Shown here piece after piece: positions 8,314-17,026 of a DNA stretch of 64,000 bases. The translations under genes were made by a program, and so were the position numbers. Source of the stretch: Clostridia bacterium (GTDB lineage Bacteria; Bacillota; Clostridia; Oscillospirales; Acutalibacteraceae); the NCBI GenBank assembly GCA_017441385.1, contig JAFRXY010000043.1, positions 1 through 64,000 of the forward strand, given 5' to 3'. Under the pieces are notes generated by a model, which saw only the letters and a list, made by a program, of their open reading frames with translations, had not been told where the DNA came from and ran no database searches. Numbering within the stretch: the first letter of the stretch is position 1; the number at the start of each line of letters is the position of its first letter.

Positions 8314-9879
8314 TCAGATTGAAAAGCCCAGTGGCAGCATTTCCGACAATGAATGACATTCATAACCGTCCGGTTTAGCCAGAATCAATTCGAATTTCTC
8401 CCCGCAGAATTCGCTCATCACCTGTCTGCAAACGCCGCAGGGCGGGCAGATTTCCTCGATGACTCCGCCTTTTCCCCCGGCAATGGCGATCATGCGGAAT
8501 TTCCTCTCCCCTTCGCTCACCGCCTTTGCCAAAGCGGTACGTTCCGCGCAGACGGTGGGAGAATAAGCGGCATTCTCGATATTGCAGCCGGTGTATACCC
8601 TGCCGCTTTTACCCAGCAGCGCGGCTCCGACCTTGAAACCGGAATAGGGGCAGTAGGAATGTTCCATCGCCTTCACGGCTCTTTCCCTGAGATAGGCGCG
8701 GATGTCGGTCAGTTCTCCCAGCATACTTCCGCCTGCGCAGGTGTATTCCACGCCCAGCGCTTCCGCAACAGTAGCGGCAATATCGGCAAATGTCCTTCTC
8801 ACACCGAGATTCAACGGCTGAATTCCCATGCCGTAAGCCAGCAGCGGAATGTATTCCCGCGTGTGGTCGGTGCTGCTGTCGGAGGGGTCACAGCCATGAT
8901 CGGCTGTGATGAGCAGCATATCTCCTTCCCGCAGCTTGGCAAGAAAGCCGCCCAGCCATTTGTCGAAATCCGAAAGAGCGCTTGCATACCCTTCCGCATC
9001 CTGCCTGTGACCGTAGAGCATATCGAAATCCACCAGATTGACAAAACACAGACCTTCAAAATCCCTGTCCGCAATCGCAGAAGTTACTTCCATTCCCTCG
9101 GCGTTGCCGGAAGTCGGATGAGATTCTGTAATTCCCCGTCCGGCAAAAAGGTCTTTGATCTTTCCTACCGAAATCACATCCCGGCCGGCTTCCTTCAGTG
9201 CGTCAAGCACGGTTTGTGACGGAGGTTCTACGGAATAGTCGTGTCTGTGCGGCGTGCGGGTGAAGTGTCCCGGCTGTCCGACAAACGGACGGGCGATCAC
9301 CCTGCCGACACCGTACTCTCCTTGCAGCAGCCTGCGGGCGGCAAGGCAATACTCATACAATTCATCGAGCGGTACGATATCCTCATGCGCCGCGATCTGA
9401 AAAACGCTGTCGGCGGAGGTGTAGACAATCAGCGCGCCTGTGCGCATATGTTCCTCACCGTAATCGGCTATGACCTGCGTGCCGGAATAAGGCTTGTTGC
9501 AAAGCACGCCACGACCAGTGATCCTGCTGAATTCATCCAGCAGTTCCTTCGGAAAACCCTCCGGAAAGGTCGGCAGCGGACTGGGCGAAATAACGCCCGA
9601 TATTTCCCAGTGTCCAATTGTGGAATCCTTTCCGTTGGAAAGCTCCCCCAGCTTGCAGAACGCGGCTTCAGGGGAATCATTGGTGCCTAGGAATCCAAGT
9701 CCATCGATATTGCCGATGCCCAGCCTGCGCAGGTTGGGAAGAAAGAGCTTATCGGAGCGTGAAAGCGAACGCAGGGTATGCGCTCCCTGATCGCCAAAAT
9801 CAGCCGCGTCGGGCAGTTCCCCGGCGCCGAGACTGTCCAGCACTATGAGAAACACTCTATTGAATGGTTGTTTTAGCAT
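8314..9879 (-). CDS. deoB: Phosphopentomutase-cytidine deaminase fusion
   Basis: One uninterrupted 521-aa reading frame carries two enzymes that are normally separate. Residues 1 to about 394 are a full-length phosphopentomutase (DeoB), which converts deoxyribose-1-phosphate to the 5-phosphate; VLDSLGAGELPDA holds a metal Asp, and ADHGCDP and TDHTREYIP complete the Mn site. Residues about 395-521 are a full-length cytidine deaminase (Cdd): CNIENAAYSPTVCAERTAL gives the zinc Cys444 and proton-shuttle Glu446, and CPPCGVC the other zinc cysteines. The join follows directly with no long linker. The start ATG has a strong AAGGAGG six bases upstream. It is the last gene of the deoxynucleoside cluster, 41 bases after deoD. 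Confidence 0.93.
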   Translation of the reverse strand: MLKQPFNRVFLIVLDSLGAGELPDAADFGDQGAHTLRSLSRSDKLFLPNLRRLGIGNIDGLGFLGTNDSPEAAFCKLGELSNGKDSTIGHWEISGVISPSPLPTFPEGFPKELLDEFSRITGRGVLCNKPYSGTQVIADYGEEHMRTGALIVYTSADSVFQIAAHEDIVPLDELYEYCLAARRLLQGEYGVGRVIARPFVGQPGHFTRTPHRHDYSVEPPSQTVLDALKEAGRDVISVGKIKDLFAGRGITESHPTSGNAEGMEVTSAIADRDFEGLCFVNLVDFDMLYGHRQDAEGYASALSDFDKWLGGFLAKLREGDMLLITADHGCDPSDSSTDHTREYIPLLAYGMGIQPLNLGVRRTFADIAATVAEALGVEYTCAGGSMLGELTDIRAYLRERAVKAMEHSYCPYSGFKVGAALLGKSGRVYTGCNIENAAYSPTVCAERTALAKAVSEGERKFRMIAIAGGKGGVIEEICPPCGVCRQVMSEFCGEKFELILAKPDGYECHSLSEMLPLGFSI

Positions 9880-9920
9880 AGGCCGCCTCCTTGGATTCGT
9901 TCGGATGGTGGATTAAAAAA

Positions 9921-10928
9921 TTAAAAGTCTTCCTCATCCGCGACATAGGAATCGGCGGCGACTCTGTGCGCGGTGCATTGAATAACCTTTTTTCTGCCTC
10001 TGCGCCTTGGCGAACAGGTTTTCCCTTTGCGTACTTTTCTTTCCACCGTTGCTGTCAGCCTTGGTCTGGGGAAAACAAGCATCGGTTCCACGGTCTTGGC
10101 AGATGATTCCGTTTCGGTATTCGAATCGACATGGGATTCGCTTTCAATTTCTGTTTCAATTTCTGTTTCTATATCGGATGCAGGAGCGTTGCCGGCCAGC
10201 GCCACTGCTGTTTCCAGCGCGATTTCCATCATTTGGGTAAAGGAGATCTGACGTTCCTCGGAAGTGGTGGCTTCACCTGTTATGATATTGTCAGACACAG
10301 TGAAGATTCCCAAGGCATTCCTGCCCGCTCTTGCGGCATTCATGTAAAGTGCGGCGGCTTCCATCTCCACACAGAGGACGCCCATTTTTGCCCATTTCTC
10401 CGCGGCGTCCGCGTCGTCGCTGTAGAAGGTGTCGGAGGAAAGACAGTTGCCGACGTGGAAAACGGCGCCCTGCTCCTGCGCCTTCCGGATAGCGGTATTC
10501 ATAAGACCGTAGCTGGCAATCGGCGCAAAAGCACCCGGAAGCCCGTACTGCGAAGCGAAATTGGAATTGGTGCAGGCGCCCATGGCAATAACAATATCAC
10601 GCACATGCACGTTCTCGCTGAGTCCTCCGGCGGTACCGACCCGGATGATGTTCTCCACGCCGAAGAAGTTGAACAGCTCATAGCTGTAAATGCCGATAGA
10701 GGGCATTCCCATTCCGCTGGCCATAACTGAAACGCGGGTTCCTTTGTAGGTGCCGGTATACCCCTGAATGCCGCGCACGTTATTCACAAGAACAGCGTTT
10801 TCAAGATAATGTTCAGCGATGAATTGCGCCCTGAGCGGGTCACCGGGCATGAGCACCGTGGGTGCGAAATCCTCCGGGCTTGCTTCAATGTGAGGGGTGG
10901 GTGTGTTTTTCATTTCTTTTTCGGACAT
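9921..10928 (-). CDS. deoD: Purine-nucleoside phosphorylase (DeoD type) with C-terminal extension
   Basis: Residues 1 to about 245 are a hexameric-type purine nucleoside phosphorylase, which splits purine (deoxy)nucleosides with phosphate. MPGDPLRA gives a phosphate-binding Arg, VNNVRG and VGTAGGL are family motifs, VEMEAAALY binds the ribose, and SDN holds the purine Asp. The family normally ends here at about 235 aa. This protein carries 90 more residues: first a Glu/Thr/Ser-rich acidic repeat (SDIETEIETEIESES), then a very basic stretch (RPRLTATVERKVRKGK, SPRRRGRKK), then an acidic end. I do not know the tail's role. It lies between deoC and the deoB-cdd fusion. The start ATG has AAGGAG ten bases upstream. 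Confidence 0.92.
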   Translation of the reverse strand: MSEKEMKNTPTPHIEASPEDFAPTVLMPGDPLRAQFIAEHYLENAVLVNNVRGIQGYTGTYKGTRVSVMASGMGMPSIGIYSYELFNFFGVENIIRVGTAGGLSENVHVRDIVIAMGACTNSNFASQYGLPGAFAPIASYGLMNTAIRKAQEQGAVFHVGNCLSSDTFYSDDADAAEKWAKMGVLCVEMEAAALYMNAARAGRNALGIFTVSDNIITGEATTSEERQISFTQMMEIALETAVALAGNAPASDIETEIETEIESESHVDSNTETESSAKTVEPMLVFPRPRLTATVERKVRKGKTCSPRRRGRKKVIQCTAHRVAADSYVADEEDF

Positions 10929-10954
10929 GTTGCATTTACTCCTTAGTGTTTTTT

Positions 10955-11605
10955 TCAGCTTTCGGCAATAACCCGCGCAATTTTGCTCGAGCCTATGCGG
11001 GACGCTCCCGCTTCGATGAAGGCTATCGCGTCCTCCGCCGTCTTTACACCGCCCGCCGCTTTAATCCTGACATGCGGCGCAACGTGTGCCTTGAACAGCT
11101 GTATTTCCTCCAGCGTTGCGCCGCCTTTTGCAAAGCCGGTGGAAGTCTTGATGAAGTCCGCGCCCGATTCCGACACGATACCGCACATGATGATCTTTTC
11201 TTCCTCCGTCAGAAGGCAGGTTTCAATAATGACCTTGAGAATTCCGGAGCCGCAGGCGGCTTTGATTTCCCTGATCTCACTGAGAATGTCTTGGAACCGC
11301 TTATCTTTGAGCATTCCGATATTGATCACCATGTCGATCTCGTCCGCGCCATGTTCCACCGCGTCTGCCGCTTCAAACACCTTTGAAGCGGCAGTGCTGT
11401 AACCGTTCGGGAATCCTATGACCGTACAGACCGGCAGCCTTCCTTGCAGGTACCCAGCCGCACGGCTGACATACGCCGGCGGAATGCAGACTGACGCCGT
11501 CCTGAATTGCAGTCCCTCATCACACAGCATCCTGATTTCTTCCCATGTGGCATCCTGCCTGAGAAGTGTGTGGTCAACCTTGCTTAGTATCTCTCTTTTT
11601 TCCAT
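10955..11605 (-). CDS. deoC: Deoxyribose-phosphate aldolase
   Basis: This 216-aa enzyme splits 2-deoxyribose-5-phosphate into glyceraldehyde-3-phosphate and acetaldehyde, the last step of deoxynucleoside breakdown. The class I aldolase barrel is complete: DHTLL at the start, VCTVIGFPNG, EIDMVINIG, LKVIIETCLL with one active Lys, and FIKTSTGFAKGGAT with the Schiff-base Lys. Length is normal for the bacterial short form. I chose the ATG at 11605 over the TTG one codon earlier because GGTGA lies seven bases before it. It sits 16 bases after the YfbR-like gene and 26 bases before deoD. Confidence 0.95.
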   Translation of the reverse strand: MEKREILSKVDHTLLRQDATWEEIRMLCDEGLQFRTASVCIPPAYVSRAAGYLQGRLPVCTVIGFPNGYSTAASKVFEAADAVEHGADEIDMVINIGMLKDKRFQDILSEIREIKAACGSGILKVIIETCLLTEEEKIIMCGIVSESGADFIKTSTGFAKGGATLEEIQLFKAHVAPHVRIKAAGGVKTAEDAIAFIEAGASRIGSSKIARVIAES

Positions 11606-11621
11606 CAAATAATCACCGTCA

Positions 11622-12269
11622 TTATTTTATTCCCTGCATATTCTGGTCATCCAGCGTAAGCTCAAAAGGCGGAATGAATTTCTCCAGAAATTCATTCCCT
11701 TCCGGCAGTCCCATTTCTTTCACGGCTTGAATGGTGGCCGCCTTGGCCGCCGTAAATTCCTTATTGCAGGCTTTTTCTTCCTCAATGCATTTGATGAGAG
11801 CGCTCAGTTTATCGGCGCATTTGACAATCCGCAGAAGCTGCGCATCCTCGCCTTCATGCGTGATCAGAGAAGCGTATTCCTCCCGCATGTCCTCCGGAAG
11901 GAGCGAGAGCAGACGGCTTTCCGCGGCGCTTTCCACCCCCGCGTAGGCGGTGCGGATTTCGCTGCTGAAATACTTGACCGGCGTCGGCATGTCGCCCGTG
12001 ATAACCTCCGGCACATCGTGGAATATCGCCAGCAGCGCGGCGCGTTCGGGGTTGACGCTGCCGCCGAAGCGCTTGTTTCTTATAACCGCCAGCGCGTGGG
12101 CAATAATCGCGGTGTCCAGCGAATGCTCACTTAAATTCTCGCTGTGAGTGTTGCGCATCAGCGCCCAGCGGTCTATATACTTCATGCGGGATATGATCGC
12201 GTAGAAGGAGGATCGTTCCCTGTTATCTGCTGCGTCAGCCGTTTTTGCCACTCTCCTTTTCATATTCAC
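11622..12269 (-). CDS. HD-domain 5'-deoxynucleotidase, YfbR-like
   Basis: This 215-aa protein closely resembles E. coli YfbR, which removes the phosphate from deoxyribonucleoside 5'-monophosphates. Shared blocks are DRWALMRN, SEHSLDTAIIAHALA (metal His) and FHDVPEVITGDMPTPVKYF (the HD pair). It would feed deoxynucleosides to the DeoD and Cdd activities encoded just downstream. The 5' end overlaps the YibE-like gene by 35 bases. A GTG start is assumed. Ribosome sites are weak, and YfbR homology begins only near residue 23, so the true start could be later. Confidence 0.88.
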   Translation of the reverse strand: MNMKRRVAKTADAADNRERSSFYAIISRMKYIDRWALMRNTHSENLSEHSLDTAIIAHALAVIRNKRFGGSVNPERAALLAIFHDVPEVITGDMPTPVKYFSSEIRTAYAGVESAAESRLLSLLPEDMREEYASLITHEGEDAQLLRIVKCADKLSALIKCIEEEKACNKEFTAAKAATIQAVKEMGLPEGNEFLEKFIPPFELTLDDQNMQGIK

Positions 12270-13701
12270 CGGCGTTCATTTCTTCATAATGCTGCCTTGC
12301 CTTCTCAAAAAGATTTACCTGCGGTTCCTCCGGCTTTTGCTGCCCGTCTCCTGCGTTCTTCCTCGCCTCGGACAGTGCGGCATTCCACGCCCCGGACAGT
12401 TTATGGCCGGCGGAAGACAGAACACGTATCAGCTTGATATCGGTCGGCCGGAAGGCGCCCATATTTCCATTGCAGGAAAGCAGCGCCGCCGTTACCGAAG
12501 TGATGGGCACCGACATGAGCAAACCGAAGCAGCCCGCAAGCGCCCTGAGCAATTCCACCGCAATCATTTCGTTATTGACAATTTCCTCCAGCGAAATATG
12601 ATAGGCACTGAACAGCATGAGCAGCTGGAAGGAGCTTCCGACATAGGCGAGAATCATGGTGTTGAGTGAAGCACCCATGATATCGCACCCGATGGACATT
12701 CCGGAACGCGCAAGTTCCCATCCGCTGATGCTCTCCCCCATTTTTCCTTTCAGTTCTTCCAGAGAAGATGAAATCGACACGCTGACGTCAATGGTGCCGC
12801 CTAAACTGCCGATGACGATTGCCGCAAAGAGAATGGCAGCCACATCGAGATTGCTGCCGTTGTCGGTATAGAGCAGGCTGATGGACTCCTCGTCCACCGT
12901 GCCGGTAATCCAGATAACCTTTTTCAGTATAAACGCTATCAACGCCGACGTCAACACGCCTCCGACCGCTCCCGTTCCGGCAGCGAGGGAAGAAACCGAA
13001 GGCCCGTGCACCATGAGCAGCGTCACAACAATTGTAGCCGCCCCGAAAATCGCCACTGCCAGTACGGGATCCATACCTTTGTAGACAAGCGGAATCATCA
13101 CAAAGATCAGCATGAAGCAGGTGATCACCAGCGCGGAGAAGGACTTTGCTCCGGCGCGTCCGAAAAACAGAATCAACAGCACAATGAATCCCAGCGCCAG
13201 CCAGATCAGCGGAATGTCCCGCTGAAAGCCTGTACATGTACCGTAAAGGGTATATGTATCGTAATCCATCACAAAATATCCCAGCAACCTGTCGCCTTCC
13301 TTAGCGATAATGACGCCTTTGCCGGTGCCGGTCATATCCGTAAGGTCGAGCTGCATTTCGGCTTCCACGCCCTTATAGGGGCCGGTCTGTATTCTGACCA
13401 TGAAGGTCTGTGTCCGCTGCACAATGGATTCTCCGCCCCAGTCTCCGCCTGTTTCATAAATATCCAGCAGCTTGGTCACGACAACCCGTTCAATATCCAT
13501 ATTGTCGATGGACATATCGTCCGAATCCGATACAGCGGGAAGATAGTAATCACTCTGAGAGGGATTTGCATCCGATGTCAGATTGGCTTTTTGGCGCGAA
13601 CCGCCCATTGCAAACCACAGCACACCCACCATTATCATGACTGCGGCCACTCCGCATATGCTGATAAGGGTCTTTCGGTGTTTTGAAATAAATGACTTCA
13701 A
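12235..13701 (-). CDS. YibE/YibF-like membrane protein
   Basis: This 488-aa integral membrane protein belongs to the YibE/F family (function not established; probably transport). One N-terminal segment anchors an extracellular domain of about 130 residues. At least seven hydrophobic segments follow, with family blocks such as GGTIDVSVSISSSLEEL and GCDIMGASLNTMILAYVGSS. I chose the TTG at 13701, which has GAGG eight bases upstream. An upstream open extension would add 42 residues that look like AT-rich non-coding sequence. It heads the deoxynucleoside cluster and overlaps the YfbR-like gene, so it may be an exporter or importer linked to that pathway. Confidence 0.85.
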   Translation of the reverse strand: MKSFISKHRKTLISICGVAAVMIMVGVLWFAMGGSRQKANLTSDANPSQSDYYLPAVSDSDDMSIDNMDIERVVVTKLLDIYETGGDWGGESIVQRTQTFMVRIQTGPYKGVEAEMQLDLTDMTGTGKGVIIAKEGDRLLGYFVMDYDTYTLYGTCTGFQRDIPLIWLALGFIVLLILFFGRAGAKSFSALVITCFMLIFVMIPLVYKGMDPVLAVAIFGAATIVVTLLMVHGPSVSSLAAGTGAVGGVLTSALIAFILKKVIWITGTVDEESISLLYTDNGSNLDVAAILFAAIVIGSLGGTIDVSVSISSSLEELKGKMGESISGWELARSGMSIGCDIMGASLNTMILAYVGSSFQLLMLFSAYHISLEEIVNNEMIAVELLRALAGCFGLLMSVPITSVTAALLSCNGNMGAFRPTDIKLIRVLSSAGHKLSGAWNAALSEARKNAGDGQQKPEEPQVNLFEKARQHYEEMNAGEYEKESGKNG

Positions 13702-13819
13702 TTGATTAACCTCACAAATTCTTGAACATTTTATAATATTTACAATTACATAATATTTTACTATAAGTTTATGTATATAATATGAACATATGTATAATAT
13801 ATCTAAAACCTTCCGAATC

Positions 13820-13841
13820 ATCATCACCTAATCATCACCTA
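13820..13841. repeat. 11-bp tandem direct repeat
   Basis: Two adjacent copies of ATCATCACCTA lie in the AT-rich gap between the divergent yibE-like and htrA genes. A TATAAT box for htrA follows at 13893-13898, with a poor -35. The repeat could be a regulator site. Confidence 0.5.
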
Positions 13842-13936
13842 TTCATATTAATTAAATCGTATTATTATCATTATTTCGTCAAAATAGTGTTCTATAATGA
13901 TCTCGATAAAAATTCAAAGCAAAGGAGCAGATAATT

Positions 13937-15199
13937 ATGTCAGCAAATTATCCCAATCAGAACAACATCCGCAATTCACAACCGGGAATGCCTACACAGG
14001 CAATGACCCAGAGCCGCCCTCAGGCGCAGTACATTTCACAGCCTCAGCGCACCTATCAGCAGCCTGCGGGCAACGGCGGCAACAAAAAGAGCGGTAAAAC
14101 CAGCATTTCCACCATTCTGCTGTCCGGACTGCTCGCATTGCTTCTCGGTCTTGGCGGCGGCTTCGCCGGTGCGAAACTGGGTTCCGGAGGCACAACCGTC
14201 GTACAGACGGAGGACGGCAAAGTGATTTTTCAGGAGATAGAACGCTCCACCGACAATTCCAGTCAGGCTTCCTTCGCTGTGGAAGATGTGGCGGCGGCGG
14301 TGGCCGATTCCGTAGTGGAGATAACAACCGAGATCGTTTCCACCAATTCATTCCTCGGACAGTACATTTCACAGGGCGCAGGAAGCGGCGTTATCTTTAC
14401 CTCCGACGGTTATATCATTACCAACCATCACGTTATTGACGGCGCAAGCAAGATCAACGTGACACTCAGAAACGGCACCAGCTACACCGCCAAGCTCGTG
14501 GGCGACGACCCGAAATGCGACCTTGCCCTTCTGAAAATTGAAGAAACCGGACTTACTCCCGCAGTGCTGGTGGCCGATTCCGATCAGCTGAAAGTGGGAC
14601 AGACAGCCATTGCTATCGGCAACCCCCTCGGCCAGCTCGGCGGAACCGTGACAAGCGGCATTGTCAGCGCGCTCGGCCGTGAAATCGAAATCGACGGCGA
14701 AACAATGACATTGCTCCAGACCAGCGCTGCCATCAATCCCGGCAATTCCGGCGGCGGACTGTTCGACGACAGAGGCAACCTCATCGGCATTGTCAACGCA
14801 AAATCCAGCGGATCAGGCATTGAGGGTCTAGGATTTGCCATTCCCGCCAACACAGTGAAGAAGGTCATCGGCGACCTGATGGAATACGGCTATGTGAAGG
14901 GCCGCGCCAATCTTGGTCTGACTTATGTCACCGTCAACAGCCTTGCCGCCGCATGGCTCTACGGGTTTGACGATTACGGGGTATTTATCTCCAATGTTGA
15001 TATGCGTTCCGACGCATACGCCGCAGGATTGCAGACGGGCGACATGATCGTTTCCATCAACGGCGTTCAGATCGAGACAGAGGAAGACGTTCAGGCGCAG
15101 ACAAAGAATCTTCAGGTCGGCGACACCGTCAGCATGGTCATCAGAAGGAGAGGCCAGAATTACAAAGTGGACATTACCCTTACTGAGTATCAGGGCTGA
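13937..15199 (+). CDS. HtrA/DegP-like serine protease with PDZ domain
   Basis: This 420-aa envelope quality-control protease has a disordered Gln/Pro-rich cytoplasmic tail (1-52), one transmembrane segment (about 57-80), a trypsin-like S1C domain and one C-terminal PDZ domain (about 330-420). The triad is complete: His165 in TNHHVI, Asp195 in KCDLALL, and Ser271 in NPGNSGGG. This is the layout of B. subtilis HtrA/YkdA, which degrades misfolded secreted proteins. The start ATG follows AAAGGAG. It is a single gene transcribed away from the deoxynucleoside cluster, with a terminator just after it. Confidence 0.94.
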   Translation: MSANYPNQNNIRNSQPGMPTQAMTQSRPQAQYISQPQRTYQQPAGNGGNKKSGKTSISTILLSGLLALLLGLGGGFAGAKLGSGGTTVVQTEDGKVIFQEIERSTDNSSQASFAVEDVAAAVADSVVEITTEIVSTNSFLGQYISQGAGSGVIFTSDGYIITNHHVIDGASKINVTLRNGTSYTAKLVGDDPKCDLALLKIEETGLTPAVLVADSDQLKVGQTAIAIGNPLGQLGGTVTSGIVSALGREIEIDGETMTLLQTSAAINPGNSGGGLFDDRGNLIGIVNAKSSGSGIEGLGFAIPANTVKKVIGDLMEYGYVKGRANLGLTYVTVNSLAAAWLYGFDDYGVFISNVDMRSDAYAAGLQTGDMIVSINGVQIETEEDVQAQTKNLQVGDTVSMVIRRRGQNYKVDITLTEYQG

Positions 15200-15239
15200 T
15201 TTCCCGCTATAATTCCAATCGAAGAGTAGTATAATTCAT

Positions 15240-15292
15240 TCAGCCGCAGCATTTTCTGAACTATCAGAATACATGCTGCGGCTGATTTTTTG
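15240..15292. terminator. Bidirectional terminator between htrA and dpaB
   Basis: A stem of CAGCCGCAGCAT with its complement, and an inner loop, is followed by a T-run on the plus strand. It lies between two converging genes and can serve both. Confidence 0.85.
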
Positions 15293-15296
15293 ATAA

Positions 15297-15881
15297 TTAT
15301 GAAACATATACCGGCTGGAGCTGGGTCTTTTCCAGTGCGCTTCTGACTGCTTCCACTGTTTTGTCAAATCGCGCCACAACTGAATTCGGCTTTTTCTGCG
15401 GGTCATCCTGCGACATCGGAATAAAGAAGATGTTTTTGTTGTTCATCAGTGCGCCTATATTCTTGGCGGCGGCGGCCAGCGCGTCATTGGTCGAAACTCC
15501 GATCACAAGCGGGCGGGCGTTTCTCAGATGGGCCTTTGCGGCCAGCGTGACGGAAGTGTCGGTTACGCCCGCCGCCAGCTTGGCAAGTGTATTGCCCGTA
15601 CAGGGTGAAATAACCAGCACGTCCAGCAGCTTCTGCGGGCCGATCGGTTCCGCCTGCGGAATGGTGTGTATCACACTCTTGCCGCATATCATTTCGATCT
15701 CACGGACGAAATCCGCCGCTATTCCGAAGCGCGTGTCTAGCGAATAGGCATTCTGCGACATGATGGGATAGATATCCGCTCCGCACTGTGCAAGCTGTCT
15801 GATGGCTTCAATCGCTTTCCTGAATGTGCAGAACGAACCGCAGATCGCGTAGCCTACTTTGATATTCGATAATTCCTCCAT
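15297..15881 (-). CDS. dpaB: Dipicolinate synthase subunit B
   Basis: This 194-aa flavoprotein-like subunit works with DpaA to make dipicolinic acid, the Ca-chelating compound of the spore core. It matches SpoVFB: KVGYAICGSFCTF at the N-terminus, MSQNAYSLDTRFG, ISPCTGNTLAKLA and a complete C-terminus. The fold is that of flavin-dependent Cys decarboxylases. The start is 4 bases after the dpaA stop, with GGAGGG eight bases upstream, so the pair is one operon. Expression is expected in the mother cell late in sporulation. Strong evidence that the organism forms endospores. Confidence 0.95.
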   Translation of the reverse strand: MEELSNIKVGYAICGSFCTFRKAIEAIRQLAQCGADIYPIMSQNAYSLDTRFGIAADFVREIEMICGKSVIHTIPQAEPIGPQKLLDVLVISPCTGNTLAKLAAGVTDTSVTLAAKAHLRNARPLVIGVSTNDALAAAAKNIGALMNNKNIFFIPMSQDDPQKKPNSVVARFDKTVEAVRSALEKTQLQPVYVS

Positions 15882-15885
15882 TTCA

Positions 15886-16755
15886 TTAACCCTCCTCTAA
15901 GATGGACATCACTGTTTCCTTTATGATTTCCGCTGCGGTAATGGGAGAATACTTTCCGGGGAGTCCCGGTGCGTTTATCACCCGGATATTTCTCTTCACG
16001 CAGGCTTCAATGTCGATTCCGCCCGGCGCGGAAGCAAGCTCTATCAGCAACGCGTCGTCCTGTACTTCCCCGATGAACCGCGCGTCCAGCACCGGCGCCG
16101 GCACGGTGTTGACGATCACGCTGAATTCTCTTGCCCTTCTTGCCGCCCTGCCGAACGTCAGGGCCTCCATTCCCAACGCCGAAATTTTCGCCCTGTCCTC
16201 CGTCCTGCGTGCCGCGACAGTGACGTTTCCCCCCAGCGCTCTGAGCATCGGGGCAAGATAGGACACAATTCTTCCGCAGCCTGTGATGAGTATTCTGCTG
16301 CCGCTTACGGTGTGCGGACAGTTGGCAATGATCTCCGCCAAAGCCCCCTCGGCAGTTGCTTGCGCATTACGTTGCAGAAATTCCTCTTTTTCTCCGTAAT
16401 CAATCAGATTCAGCGGGGCAAACGAGGGCGACGATTTCCGAAGCCTATCCGCCATGCCGGTAAAGACTTCCTTGCCGCTCAGCGCAGCGCAGAAATTCTC
16501 CTCCAGCGCAATCCGGTAGGTACTGAGCGGGGCGTTAAGGGTCTTGCCGTCGCGGGTCGGCGGAAGGGGCAGAATGACAATATCCGCCATCATTGCTGCT
16601 GTAACAGGGTCGGTGGAAGCCGTGCCGACAAGCAGCTGCGCCGATAGCTCAAAGCCGGAACAGTAGACGGTAATCCCCTCGGCTGCCAGCATATTGGCAA
16701 GGGCGATCTGCCTTGCGTCTCCTCCTATCACCGCAAAAATTGATCTATCCAACAC
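15886..16755 (-). CDS. dpaA: Dipicolinate synthase subunit A
   Basis: This 289-aa subunit (SpoVFA) is a Rossmann-fold oxidoreductase. FAVIGGDARQIALANMLA opens the protein, and a second nucleotide-binding motif, ILITGCGRIVSYLAPML, lies near residue 155, as in the family. With DpaB it oxidises the dihydrodipicolinate-pathway intermediate to dipicolinate. The likely start is GTG with GGAGG five bases upstream. Length is normal. Confidence 0.95.
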   Translation of the reverse strand: MLDRSIFAVIGGDARQIALANMLAAEGITVYCSGFELSAQLLVGTASTDPVTAAMMADIVILPLPPTRDGKTLNAPLSTYRIALEENFCAALSGKEVFTGMADRLRKSSPSFAPLNLIDYGEKEEFLQRNAQATAEGALAEIIANCPHTVSGSRILITGCGRIVSYLAPMLRALGGNVTVAARRTEDRAKISALGMEALTFGRAARRAREFSVIVNTVPAPVLDARFIGEVQDDALLIELASAPGGIDIEACVKRNIRVINAPGLPGKYSPITAAEIIKETVMSILEEG

Positions 16756-16786
16756 AATGACCTCCGTGAATGCAATTTACCGGGAA

Positions 16787-16818
16787 AACATACAGCTTTC
16801 CCCTATACAAAATATGAC
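16787..16818 (-). promoter_or_regulatory. Possible mother-cell (sigma-E type) promoter of dpaA
   Basis: Read on the minus strand, GTCATATT (16811-16818) is a very good sigma-E -35 box. The -10 candidate TGTATGTT (16787-16794) is poor and the spacing of 16 is one base long. Treat as a lead only. Confidence 0.3.
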
Positions 16819-17026
16819 CCGCATCCCGAAATTGACACAAAAAAAGCCGGGCAAAGATCGCATTGACCCTTACCCAGCCTTCTGATTTCTTGCCAACGAT
16901 GTATTTCACGAAGGTTCTGTTGGTGTAATCCTCTAATATATAGTATAAGAAAAAATTATTTCAACAAAAATCTCATTTAAATGACCTTGGCAAAGCCATG
17001 AATCAGACCGAATATCCGGTGAGGAT

